Assembly: GCF_017355855.1 (NCBI RefSeq)
Contig: NZ_JAFEWD010000003.1
Coordinates: 519,913-583,912 of the forward strand
DNA length: 64,000 bases
Direction of reading: 5' to 3'
Source of the DNA: Pedobacter sp. SYSU D00535
Lineage (GTDB): Bacteria > Bacteroidota > Bacteroidia > Sphingobacteriales > Sphingobacteriaceae
The translations under genes and the position numbers were made by a program. Within the stretch, counting starts at the first letter, position 1. Every line of letters begins with the position of its first letter. The notes under the pieces were generated by a model. That model was not told where the DNA came from. It saw only the letters and a program-made list of their open reading frames with translations, and searched no databases. This document shows positions 53,875-62,087 of this stretch, in pieces.

Positions 53875-56367
53875 ATGAGCACCACTTTCAACCCATACCA
53901 CTACCTCCTCCCCGTTACCGAAATCATCCCCGATGTCCAGCAACATCTCAACGATAACAACACCCTCATCCTCACCGCTCCTCCCGGTGCCGGAAAAAGT
54001 ACACTTTTACCCCTTGCTCTGCTAAATGAACCCTGGCTAGGCAACAAAAAGATTATCCTCCTCGAACCCCGGCGCCTCGCTGCCAGCACCATCGCTCACC
54101 GCATGGCCGACCTCCTCGACGAGCAACCTGGCCAAACCGTTGGCCACCGGATCCGCTTCGAAAACAAAATATCACGCAATACCAAAATCGAAGTCGTTAC
54201 CGAAGGTATCCTTACCCGCATGCTCCACAGCGACAACGCCCTCGAAGACGTCGGTCTCATCATCTTCGACGAGTTTCACGAACGCAGCATCCATGCCGAC
54301 ATCGCCCTGGCGCTCAGTCGCGAAGTACAACAGATCCTGCGTCCCGACCTGCGGCTACTCATCATGTCCGCCACCCTCGACGTGCCGCAATTGGCAGAAA
54401 TGCTAAACGCCCCCGTGGTGGAGAGCAAAGGAAAGATGTACCCCGTGGAAATCATCTACACCGGCGAGCAGCACATCGAGCACCTGCCCGACCTCTGCAG
54501 CAAAACCATTGCCCGGGCCATCAAAGAGCAGGAGGGAGATACCCTCGTCTTTCTTCCCGGTCAGGGCGAGATCCGCAAAACCGCGGAAATACTGAATCGC
54601 AGCCTCATCAGCTTCGCCATCCACCCGCTCTACGGACAGCTCAGTCACGCCGAACAACAAGCCGCCCTCATGCCCGACCCGCATGGCCGCCGCAAGATCG
54701 TGCTCGCCACCTCCATCGCCGAAACCAGCTTAACCATCGAAGGCATCCGCATTGTGGTCGACAGCGGCTACACCCGCAAATCCGCCTTCGATCCCCGTAC
54801 CGGCCTCTCGGGACTCAAAACCGTGCAAGTCTCCATCGACTCGGCCGACCAGCGGGCAGGTCGTGCCGGCCGCCTCAGTACCGGAACCTGCTACCGAATG
54901 TGGTCCGCCGCCACCCAGCAGCGCCTGGCGCCCTACCGCACCCCCGAGATCCTCGACAGCGACCTCACACCACTCATGCTCGACCTCCTCGAATGGGGCA
55001 TCAGCGATCCCAACAGCCTCTGCTGGCTCAACAGTCCTCCGGCAGCAGCGCTCAATAGCGCCAGAGAACTCCTTACGGCACTCGGCGCTATCGAAGGCGA
55101 CAAGATCACCGAACACGGCAAACGGATCCACCGCCTGCCACTGCACCCGCGGCTCGCCAACATGCTTATCACGGCGCAGGAGCTCAATAAGCTACCCCTC
55201 GCCACCGATATCGCCGCCCTGCTCGAAGAACGCGACCCGCTCGACCGTACCCTGGCTGGTGCCGATCTTAACCTCCGTATCGAACAGCTCCGCCGCTATC
55301 GTGCAGAAAGCCGCCGCGACCGCCAATGGGAGAAGATAGAGAAAACCGCCGCCGCCTACCGCAAGCTCTTTCATATCCAGGCCGACAATTCTGCTGCGGA
55401 CGCCTACGACGCCGGCCTCCTGCTTGCCTACGCCTATCCCGAGCGCATCGCCTCCGCCAGAGACGCCAACAGCGGCCTCTTCCAACTGGCAAACGGCCAA
55501 ACCGCTACTATCAACCGCGAGGACGACCTCGCACACGAGCCCTGGCTTTCCATTGCCCAGCTCGACGCGCAGAAAGGGCAGGGGAGGATCTTCATCGCCG
55601 CCCCTCTCAACCCGAAGGACCTCACACACCTCGCCAAAGAAAGCGAGAATATCCGCTGGGACAGCCGCAAACAACAGCTCCTCGCCACGGCAGACTTCCG
55701 GATCGGAAGTATCGTGCTGCAATCCCGTCCTCTCGCGGCGCCCGACAAACAAAAGCTTGAAGAAGTCCTCTCCAATACCATTAAAGCCGAGGGCCAGTAC
55801 CTGCTCGACTTTAACGAGGCCGTGCAAGCCTGGCAGAACCGTGTCCTCAGCCTTCGCCACTGGAACCCCGAACAATCCTGGCCCGACGTCAGCACCGAGG
55901 CCCTGCTCGCCAGCAACAAGACCTGGCTCGGCCCTTACTTTGACCAGCTCCGCAAGGCAGACGACTTCAAAAAGATCAAGCTCAGCTACATACTACAGCA
56001 TTCCCTTACTTACGAGGAGCAGCAGCAGCTCAACCAGCTCGCCCCGGCCACCATCACCGTACCCAGCGGCTCCAGCATCCCGCTCAGCTATTCCCCCTAC
56101 GGCGAAGCACCCGTCCTGGCCGTCCGTTTGCAGGAACTATTCGGCATGCTCGATACACCCCGGGTAAACGAAGGAAAACAAAGCGTGCTCATCCACTTGC
56201 TCTCACCCGGCTACAAGCCCGTGCAAGTCACCACCGACCTTCGCAGCTTCTGGCAAAACACCTATTTCGAAGTCCGCAAAGAACTCAAACGCCGATACCC
56301 CAAACACTCATGGCCCGAAAATCCGCTCGAAGCAGAGGCGGTAAGAGGGGTGAAAAGGAAGGGGTAG
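53875..56367 (+). CDS. hrpB: ATP-dependent helicase HrpB
   Basis: An 830-residue DEAH-box helicase. Walker A is TAPPGAGKSTLLP, motif Ia LEPRRLAA, motif II DEFHERSIHADIAL, motif III MSATLDV, motif V ATSIAETSLTIEGI and motif VI DQRAGRAGRL. The helicase-associated and HrpB C-terminal domains follow, ending with LKRRYPKHSWPENP, a signature of this family. HrpB has no settled cellular role. The coding sequence uses strikingly C-rich third positions (runs of CTC, ATC, GCC, CGC) compared with the genes on either side, which suggests a different history or strong codon bias. Confidence 0.95.
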   Translation: MSTTFNPYHYLLPVTEIIPDVQQHLNDNNTLILTAPPGAGKSTLLPLALLNEPWLGNKKIILLEPRRLAASTIAHRMADLLDEQPGQTVGHRIRFENKISRNTKIEVVTEGILTRMLHSDNALEDVGLIIFDEFHERSIHADIALALSREVQQILRPDLRLLIMSATLDVPQLAEMLNAPVVESKGKMYPVEIIYTGEQHIEHLPDLCSKTIARAIKEQEGDTLVFLPGQGEIRKTAEILNRSLISFAIHPLYGQLSHAEQQAALMPDPHGRRKIVLATSIAETSLTIEGIRIVVDSGYTRKSAFDPRTGLSGLKTVQVSIDSADQRAGRAGRLSTGTCYRMWSAATQQRLAPYRTPEILDSDLTPLMLDLLEWGISDPNSLCWLNSPPAAALNSARELLTALGAIEGDKITEHGKRIHRLPLHPRLANMLITAQELNKLPLATDIAALLEERDPLDRTLAGADLNLRIEQLRRYRAESRRDRQWEKIEKTAAAYRKLFHIQADNSAADAYDAGLLLAYAYPERIASARDANSGLFQLANGQTATINREDDLAHEPWLSIAQLDAQKGQGRIFIAAPLNPKDLTHLAKESENIRWDSRKQQLLATADFRIGSIVLQSRPLAAPDKQKLEEVLSNTIKAEGQYLLDFNEAVQAWQNRVLSLRHWNPEQSWPDVSTEALLASNKTWLGPYFDQLRKADDFKKIKLSYILQHSLTYEEQQQLNQLAPATITVPSGSSIPLSYSPYGEAPVLAVRLQELFGMLDTPRVNEGKQSVLIHLLSPGYKPVQVTTDLRSFWQNTYFEVRKELKRRYPKHSWPENPLEAEAVRGVKRKG

Positions 56368-56563
56368 GGGTGCGTAGGAGGATTGAAAAAGGTGCTGATG
56401 GCCTTCGTGGATGCTGTAGTCCTGCCATTTGCTCATACGCCTGCAGGCATTAGGCGCGATGGCCGGTATTCGCGTCTGTCAGGTTTATAATGAGGGTAAA
56501 CGCCTTTTTGAACGAAGGCACTAGCACATCTAGCAAAAGGAAGCAGGAGTGTGAATGTTATGC

Positions 56564-58081
56564 TTAGCCGACCTTAACTTTCAACTGAGCATCATCGTTA
56601 AGTTTTAGTAGTACAAGGACTAAAGTTCTTAAAAAATAAAGGTAGTCCATTTCTTGTTGTTCTGAAGTGCGGCTATTTGAACCATGTAGATATTTATTCC
56701 TTAAATCCAGTCCATTACTAAACTCCTTTTTATTAAGGTAGTAATTAAAATAGCTAACTTCCTGTTGAGTGAATAATTTGCTGGTGGTTTCTAATATTCC
56801 ATCGGCGATTAGTTTGTCCATTTGCATTCGAATTGATAGCGGATAATGCCAATAACTCATGCTTCCGTACTCCCTAAGTTTACCGGCAATAAATATAGAA
56901 ACCATGTTTGCCATTTTATATTCACCAGTTTCATTAACCGTAAGAAAACCCTCTTGCACTAGCTGGTTGAGATAACTTAATTGATAGTCTTCTAGGTCGG
57001 TCTGTAGCACACGCTCGCTAATCAAAACTTCGAAAAGATTTTTGTGTTTTTTTTGGCGTCGTCGACTTTCAAGTATTCCGTGAGAAGCGAAAAAATACTG
57101 TTGAAGCTTAAGTATAGTCTGGTGCGATGAATAAACATATTTTTTGTCTACTAAACTTGGAATTTCACTGTAGAAGAGTGGGGTAGAATCAATTTGAAGT
57201 AATTCATGATCAATTTCACCATCTGTTACGTAGTTTTTATATTGCTTTAGCAGGTATTCCATTTCCGGTGCCAATAGCCTGATCTTGTCAGAAGGGCTAG
57301 CTTCACTTTGAGGCATATGGAAAACGAGACCAGTTATCTTGACGTTGTCGGCAAACTGCTCGATAAAGCGTTGAATTACTTCTTCTATTTTCCGTTGCTT
57401 TCTCGAAAGATAATGTGATATTATACCTAACTGAGCAAGCGATAGGAGGTTTTTGTGACTAAAGGCAATCCCATTATTGTATTCATTTTTGGAACACATA
57501 AAGACCTTCTCAAGGCCGTCCATTTCACTGTCCTTATTAATCAAAGTAATGAAACCCTCTGTATCGGTGTAGGCGAATAATTGGTGAAAGACGTTTATAA
57601 ACTCCATATCAGATGCGAGGGCATCTAAATAAATCCCCCCATATATAACGTTGGTATCCGTTCCTCTTCTTTCGAATCGCACAGGTTCGACTTGACTCAA
57701 ATCCAGTCCTGCAGCAACAGAAATCTTGGTCGAATTTTCCTCAGAAAAATACTTTTCCTGCAAAGCTTTAGCCTTTTGTTTAGCTTTGAGTAGGATTTTT
57801 GGGGGTAGTTTTAAATGTTTTGAGTTTTTTACTAGTTCTATATAGTTAAGATTCGGTTCTAATGAATCTATGTAACTAGTAATAATTAAGTGTTTATCAA
57901 CATCGGAAAGGCTTTTTGGAAAAATATATTGGTCTGCATCACTTAAGCGTTTTTCTTCAAATTGCGAGAGAAGGAGTTCGGCACTTTCCGAATAACTTAA
58001 CAGGAATAATCTGATTTCGGAATTATAGTGCTCAACTATCGGTTTAAATTTTAAAACATACCTAATATGTTCCGGGTGCAA
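56564..58081 (-). CDS. HEPN-like (DUF4209-type motif) protein, main frame of a probable frame-split gene
   Basis: A 505-residue frame with a TTG start; the frame is open upstream of that codon to about 58130. I do not recognise the N-terminal two thirds. Near the C-terminus stands DLRNKYLHGSNS: Arg461-x4-His466, the RX4H signature of HEPN ribonuclease-like domains, in the RNxxxHG form reported for DUF4209. Long helices flank it (FTQQEVSYFNYYLNKKEF before; EMDYLYFLRTLVLVLLKLND after), as expected for a HEPN helical bundle. HEPN domains often cleave RNA as toxins or immunity effectors. It is the last gene of the retron operon. Whether its motif is active is not testable here. Read with the preceding frame it gives a product of about 635 residues. 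Confidence 0.65.
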   Translation of the reverse strand: MHPEHIRYVLKFKPIVEHYNSEIRLFLLSYSESAELLLSQFEEKRLSDADQYIFPKSLSDVDKHLIITSYIDSLEPNLNYIELVKNSKHLKLPPKILLKAKQKAKALQEKYFSEENSTKISVAAGLDLSQVEPVRFERRGTDTNVIYGGIYLDALASDMEFINVFHQLFAYTDTEGFITLINKDSEMDGLEKVFMCSKNEYNNGIAFSHKNLLSLAQLGIISHYLSRKQRKIEEVIQRFIEQFADNVKITGLVFHMPQSEASPSDKIRLLAPEMEYLLKQYKNYVTDGEIDHELLQIDSTPLFYSEIPSLVDKKYVYSSHQTILKLQQYFFASHGILESRRRQKKHKNLFEVLISERVLQTDLEDYQLSYLNQLVQEGFLTVNETGEYKMANMVSIFIAGKLREYGSMSYWHYPLSIRMQMDKLIADGILETTSKLFTQQEVSYFNYYLNKKEFSNGLDLRNKYLHGSNSRTSEQQEMDYLYFLRTLVLVLLKLNDDAQLKVKVG

Positions 58082-58470
58082 TGATAGAATTTTTGAGAAG
58101 GACTCCGGTCGGCTTTTTTGTAAAGCTTAAAATATTGAAAGAGTTCCCAAAAGCTTTCTCGGTTATCGAACTCAAGTTTGCTTATTTCATTAATAAGATC
58201 TGCATCTTTTAAAGCTAAAAAACGTATTCTGATTTCATTTAGGGCCGACTGGACTATTTCTAAATATCTGTCTTTCTGCTCAACTGTCCAATGACTGAGG
58301 GAAAGATCGTTTTCAAAATATTTATTTATGTGATGATACTCCAGCAGCGAGTTTATCGTCAAAGTCGTTAGATTTTCAGCAGTATTAAGAAGTTTCTCGG
58401 CATTTTTTAACATGTAGGGCCAAGCCATGTCTTGTTTTGAAAAAAATACAACCTTGTCGTGTCTGTTCAT
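58051..58470 (-). CDS. N-terminal frame of the HEPN-like gene (139 codons), split by a -1 frame change
   Basis: A 139-residue helical frame starting 6 bases after the reverse transcriptase stop. It overlaps the 505-residue frame by 31 bases. The last 20 residues after Lys119 look like out-of-frame sequence. In the -1 frame from the A6 run, translation would run LYKK-SRPESFSKILS-LHPEHIRYVL into the longer frame, a more protein-like continuation. So the two frames are probably one gene, joined by programmed -1 slippage, a true frameshift mutation, or a base missing from the sequence. No domain is recognised in this segment. Confidence 0.6.
   Translation of the reverse strand: MNRHDKVVFFSKQDMAWPYMLKNAEKLLNTAENLTTLTINSLLEYHHINKYFENDLSLSHWTVEQKDRYLEIVQSALNEIRIRFLALKDADLINEISKLEFDNRESFWELFQYFKLYKKADRSPSQKFYHCTRNILGMF
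58114..58119 (-). other. A6 run at the frame junction of the HEPN-like gene
   Basis: On the coding strand the junction reads TAC AAA AAA GCC in the first frame. A shift of one base back gives AAA AAA AGC and enters the long frame, which opens only about 15 bases upstream of this run. The heptamer is C-AAA-AAA, so the second Lys codon can re-pair perfectly after slipping while the first re-pairs with a first-base mismatch. A single extra A would do the same. Confidence 0.5.
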
Positions 58471-58476
58471 CGATGG

Positions 58477-59517
58477 CTATTCTGCATCCTGCTTTTTAGG
58501 AAGAAGCTGTTTGAGTTTACTTCGGTATTCTAAAAACTCAACATCGTCTGGATTAAAGTGCAGAGTGTACTCTATTTTTCCTAATAAATGCGACAAGTAG
58601 TTAGCTCTAGAATTCTTTGATTTGGCGAGATGCTCAGCGATACCGTACTTGGATATATAATACATTTCAAGTCTGATATTATTGCGATACTTCTTAGATA
58701 CCTGCGTTTTATCATTTACAAGGATACCAGTCACTACTTGCCTTTGATTTCTACGCATCACCCTCGTTTTCTCATCATTAATTTCTAAAGGCGAATCCTC
58801 AATTTTTTCCTTGATAAAGTTTATCACCTCTAGTTCATTAAAATCACCAGAGAAGGTCATGTCATCAGCGTATCGAGTATATCTAATATGTTTGTTCTTG
58901 CAAAACCCAAATACATCTTCGTCGAAAGTTTTGAGATATAGGTTAGATAGGTAGGGGCTCGTGGGTGCGCCCTGTGGTAATGAACCATCAAGACAACAGA
59001 GCTTGCTTAAAAGATTAGAGATATTTGACGAGTAGCCAAAGGATAAAAAAATTTTTTCTATAGCGTCCTGTTTTATAGATGGGAAGAAGTGTTTGAAGTC
59101 AAGGTTCAAGACTTTATTCTTGCCAACATGGAACTTTACATTTTCCCTAAGATTTCTCTTTTGGATGTAGGCTTTAGCATATTTGCTTGGCCTCTCTTGA
59201 TAAAGAATGTTATAAAGAATCCATAATTGTATCTCTTTCAAGCTTGGTAATGGCTCCTTAATTTCCCTATAGTCCTTTTTTTTCTTTTTTTTGACTTTGA
59301 ACGTTCGATAGTAAGAAGCGGTGAATAAGGCAGCTTTTTTTAGATATAGCTTGTTATAACCTACGAGTCCAGCAAAGTTTGTCGTATTGTAGATAATAGG
59401 GAAGCCCTTAGACAGTAATGGAATTGCATAACTTAGACATTTCTGGATATTTTCTTCAGAATAACCAGCAACCAAAGCTTTTTTTCTAAAGGCGCTTTCA
59501 TATTGGGCAGCAGTCAT
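58477..59517 (-). CDS. Retron reverse transcriptase
   Basis: A 346-residue group from the ATG at 59517. The longer open frame to 59601 is rejected as a start because its extra codons read through the structured RNA. Retron marks: NVKFHVGK (about 126-133, the N-x3-H motif), LDFKHFFPSI with the first catalytic Asp, LPQGAPTSPYLSNL, catalytic YADD (about 216-219), and VTG (about 262-264) just before the thumb. A lysine-rich run lies near residue 75. No HNH, maturase or DGR-type partner is seen. It copies its own ncRNA into msDNA that regulates an effector; the effector candidates here are the PRTase and HEPN-like proteins. Confidence 0.93.
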   Translation of the reverse strand: MTAAQYESAFRKKALVAGYSEENIQKCLSYAIPLLSKGFPIIYNTTNFAGLVGYNKLYLKKAALFTASYYRTFKVKKKKKKDYREIKEPLPSLKEIQLWILYNILYQERPSKYAKAYIQKRNLRENVKFHVGKNKVLNLDFKHFFPSIKQDAIEKIFLSFGYSSNISNLLSKLCCLDGSLPQGAPTSPYLSNLYLKTFDEDVFGFCKNKHIRYTRYADDMTFSGDFNELEVINFIKEKIEDSPLEINDEKTRVMRRNQRQVVTGILVNDKTQVSKKYRNNIRLEMYYISKYGIAEHLAKSKNSRANYLSHLLGKIEYTLHFNPDDVEFLEYRSKLKQLLPKKQDAE

Positions 59518-59714
59518 ATTTATTTCATTGAGGCCTGCAAGTTTCCTTGCAGGCCCTTTGAACAAAGCGAACAAGAGGGAGCGAAATGCCGGGGGAGGCA
59601 CGGAGGAGGCTTTCGGTTCCTCTTGTTCGCTTCCAAGCTTGAAAAGCTATTCACCATCCGGGGAGGTGAACTCACCACCCAGTTTCTTTATCCTAAACGG
59701 AAAACTCTTTCACC
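59518..59714 (-). ncRNA. Retron msr-msd non-coding RNA (approximate ends)
   Basis: The 197-base gap between the winged-helix gene and the reverse transcriptase gene is dense in inverted repeats. Given as plus-strand arms: 59565-59578 pairs with 59619-59632, a perfect 14-bp stem with a 40-base inner region that can itself fold (TGCC/GGCA), the likely msd stem. 59532-59541 pairs with 59546-59555, a perfect 10-bp stem whose loop reads GAAA (a GNRA tetraloop) only on the minus strand, which sets the RNA orientation. TTCACC/GGTGAA at about 59650-59669 forms a shorter msr-type hairpin. The priming guanosine and a1/a2 ends could not be fixed. Confidence 0.8.
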
Positions 59715-60029
59715 TTAAAATGATAATTCATCTTGGTCAGGTAAAAATACATCATTTTTATCAATTTTAGTTATCCTAAATTCAGTTGCCGGCTCAATCC
59801 ACTGAGCAGAATTCAACCTTTTCAGCTCCTTGTTTAGTGTATTGATCTCTTGCTCACCGGCTTCAGTTAATTCATATTTATTGTTAATTTTTGCCAAAGC
59901 ACCCTCTGCTAACAATTCGTTGATAAAGCCGACAATCTGCGAGTATTCAAATCCCATTTTGATAATAGGTTGAATATTACCGTTGTGTTTTACAAGCTTT
60001 AGAAGGAGCAACTTAACATCATCTCTCAT
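59715..60029 (-). CDS. Small winged-helix protein of the retron
   Basis: A 104-residue protein. MRDDVKLLLLKLVKHNGNIQPIIK-MGFEYSQIVGFINELLAEGALAKINNKYELTEAGEQEIN has the helix-helix-helix-wing pattern of a winged-helix domain up to about residue 65, followed by an unstructured acidic tail ending DQDELSF. It starts 2 bases after the PRTase stop. In PRTase-type retrons a winged-helix protein of this kind accompanies the effector, probably as a regulator or as an msDNA-binding subunit. No enzyme motif is present. Confidence 0.75.
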   Translation of the reverse strand: MRDDVKLLLLKLVKHNGNIQPIIKMGFEYSQIVGFINELLAEGALAKINNKYELTEAGEQEINTLNKELKRLNSAQWIEPATEFRITKIDKNDVFLPDQDELSF

Positions 60030-60031
60030 GG

Positions 60032-60859
60032 CTATCGTTTAAAAGGAGCATACTTTGATTTTTTTTCAAGCCAAAAAACAGGGAAAGTATTGTTAACAGA
60101 CCTATTGTTCAATGCTACTAGGCTTTCTGATTTACCCCAACCAAAATTGAACTTTGGATCAACTTTAATTTTCGATTCCATTTCCTCCATTAACAACAAG
60201 TATTTTTTCTTTTCTTCTCCAGCATAGTGATCGCTAATCTCTCGATCTAAGATTTCACTACAACTCATCATGTTAGGGTATTTAACTGAAAAATTCTCAA
60301 TGCCAATTCGTTGACCCATAAATGTTATTACACATACATTGTCTGTTGAATCTAATTGCTTTGTTTCATATAGTTCATCCAGAGCTTCTATGGCTGTATC
60401 TCCGGTTCCAGTAAAATCGTCAACCAGCAGTAAAATACAGTTTTCATTTAATTTCTGACGTATCTTATCCCAATTGCTAATCCATTGTAAGTTGTTGTTA
60501 AACCATTCGTAATTAAAATCAATGTTGTTTTTTAAGTGATACCAAATATTATCCGCACTTTTCGTTTCTTTAGTAGAAGGCTTTTTTAAGGGTGCGACTA
60601 TAATTCTTTTATATTCCTTTATATTCGGCACATTATTTACTGCCTCTGTGAAATATTGGGCGTAATCGTTGATTCCAATATTTTTAAACCGGTATGATAA
60701 TTCAATAAGGAATTCTTGTTTTTCTTTGTCGAACAAAGAAAGCCTTGATGAGAATCGGTTAAAAAGACTAGACCATTTGGCTGCATCACTTTCAATTTCC
60801 CAATTTTTATACTTAAAAAGCTCAGACATTTTATCTAGTATGTCTACAGCAATATTCAT
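60032..60859 (-). CDS. Phosphoribosyltransferase-like retron effector
   Basis: A 275-residue protein. The key motif is LLLVDDFTGTGDTAIEAL (residues 144-160), the acidic-pair and PRPP-binding loop of type I phosphoribosyltransferases, preceded by a strand at RIIVAPLKK (85-93). The C-terminal block FNFGWGKSESLVALNNRSVNNTFPVFWL resembles the PRTase-like 'conflict effector' group. An N-terminal helical region (1-80) is extra to the catalytic fold. In retrons with this partner it is thought to be the toxic effector held back by the RT-msDNA complex until phage triggers it. It is the first gene of the operon; the bases upstream are AT-rich. Confidence 0.82.
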   Translation of the reverse strand: MNIAVDILDKMSELFKYKNWEIESDAAKWSSLFNRFSSRLSLFDKEKQEFLIELSYRFKNIGINDYAQYFTEAVNNVPNIKEYKRIIVAPLKKPSTKETKSADNIWYHLKNNIDFNYEWFNNNLQWISNWDKIRQKLNENCILLLVDDFTGTGDTAIEALDELYETKQLDSTDNVCVITFMGQRIGIENFSVKYPNMMSCSEILDREISDHYAGEEKKKYLLLMEEMESKIKVDPKFNFGWGKSESLVALNNRSVNNTFPVFWLEKKSKYAPFKR

Positions 60860-60872
60860 CGGCTATTCATAG

Positions 60873-61293
60873 TTTTTACCGGTGAAATATACAAAAAAGG
60901 TATAGAGACACAATTTATTGTTTGCTTTCTTAGTGTCCTTTGCAATAAATTTATAATAAGACCTATCGGGTACATGGGGACCTTAGACTCTAAGGGTTCA
61001 AGATTCTCGAGAATTTGGATTTCATAGGGTCGGAACCTTAGCTAGAGAGTTAGATCTGATTTAAATGTTATAGGCCGCACTTCTATCTTCCTTCGACATC
61101 CACTTATTCAACAGGGAAATACGTTTGGATGTCGTAAAATCCTTATAGCCCTCTGTCCGGAGAGTTACGCCCCACTTTGCAAGGTGTGCCGGGAGAAAAG
61201 CACCGGTTAGAAGTAGCTTTTCATAACTTCATAAAAGATGGAGGCAGGCCCTCCGGCGGCGAACTTGCAGGAGTAGCCGTCAAACTACCCCCA
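60873..61293. other. Gene-free border of the retron island
   Basis: About 420 bases with no supported gene. The first 110 bases are AT-rich and must hold the retron promoter; a box like TACCTTTTTTG is visible on the minus strand but has six T residues where three are expected. GATTCTCGAGAATT near 61010 is a short palindrome. No tRNA end or direct repeat that would serve as an attachment site was found. Confidence 0.4.
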
Positions 61294-61353
61294 GCTACCG
61301 GGAGCATAAGCATTTTGCATAGGCGCTTGCTGGTTCGAGCTTGCAGCTCGGAC
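61294..61353. repeat. Left inverted repeat of a REP-associated transposase relic
   Basis: Positions 61329-61353 (GCTGGTTCGAGCT-TGC-AGCTCGGAC) form an exact 25-bp inverted match to 61877-61901. The match extends imperfectly outward to GCTACCG at 61294-61300. The core GAGCT-TGC-AGCTC is itself a small hairpin, as in REP sequences. Confidence 0.85.
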
Positions 61354-61394
61354 CTTTCATAGACGACAGTTTCTTATTTTAGCTCATATCCCAG

Positions 61395-61868
61395 ATGAGT
61401 CGTAATTATAAATTCCACAACAAAGAAGGTCTATACTTTGACAGCTTCGCTACCGTCAACTGGATAGACATATTTGTACGTGACGAACATTTTATGATTT
61501 TAGTGGCTAGTTTGGCATGGTGCAGGAAAGAAAAAGGCATGTAAATCTGTTCGTGGTGTATAATGCCTAGTCATGTACATCTGGTGTTCAGAGCAAAAGA
61601 ATCTAACCGGGTGAATTACTGAAAAGCGAGTATTTCGGGAATGAAGCGCGCAGGATTGAAAAATAGCAACGTGAAGAATATATAGTTCTGGCAGCAGCAC
61701 AATCAGCCTATTGAGTTATGGAGCCCAGAAGTGATCGATCAAAAAGTCGATTATATTCATAACAATCCTGTTGTAGCGGGCTTTGTGACAGAGGCTCATC
61801 ATTGGAAATACAGCAGCGCAATAGATTACAGCGGTGGCAAAGGCATGTTTGAAATTGACTTTGTGTGA
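61395..61868 (+). pseudogene. REP-associated tyrosine transposase (RAYT, IS200-like), decayed
   Basis: Starts well with ATG at 61395: MSRNYKFHNKEGLYFDSFATV and NWIDIFVRDEHFM, typical of the Bacteroidota RAYT family. A TAA interrupts it after about 48 codons, but the same frame continues with CIMPSHVHLVF, which holds the HUH metal motif H-x-H, before a second stop. After a deletion the C-terminus reappears: FWQQHNQPIELW, QKVDYIHNNPVVAGFV and HHWKYSSAIDYSGGKGM to a TGA at 61868. It cannot make an active enzyme. The flanking perfect inverted repeats are its REP pair. Confidence 0.88.
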
Positions 61869-61876
61869 GGTAATAA

Positions 61877-61939
61877 GTCCGAGCTGCAAGCTCGAACCAG
61901 CGAAACGCCCCTTACTAGGTGCTTTAAGCTTGCGGTAGC
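61877..61939. repeat. Right inverted repeat of the RAYT relic
   Basis: GTCCGAGCTGCAAG followed by CTCGAACCAGC (61877-61901) is the exact reverse complement of 61329-61353. It begins 9 bases after the pseudogene stop. Outward of it the match weakens but reaches CGGTAGC at 61933-61939. Confidence 0.85.
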
Positions 61940-62087
61940 CAGGGGCCGACTGTGGGCTGAGTACTTGTGCCTCATGTTAACCATGCGTCTGGATATCTGA
62001 AGTGTTTGTTTTGGCGCAAGTATGCAGCGTTGACTTGTGGGTGGCGTACTTGTGCCTTAGACCAACAAAGGATCTACTTTCGTTATC

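Noticed and set aside
54730..55919. Long frames in other registers of hrpB
   Set aside because: They result from the high third-position C content of hrpB, which removes stops in other frames.
58477..59517. Group II intron or diversity-generating RT
   Set aside because: No maturase or HNH domain, no template/variable repeat pair and no Avd-like gene; VTG and N-x3-H motifs point to a retron.
59518..59601. Longer reverse transcriptase start at 59601
   Set aside because: The extra 28 codons read through the perfect 10-bp GNRA hairpin and part of the msd stem; the ATG at 59517 starts the conserved protein.
60873..61293. Integrase attachment site at the retron border
   Set aside because: No tRNA gene, no integrase gene and no direct repeat pair flanking the island could be found by eye.
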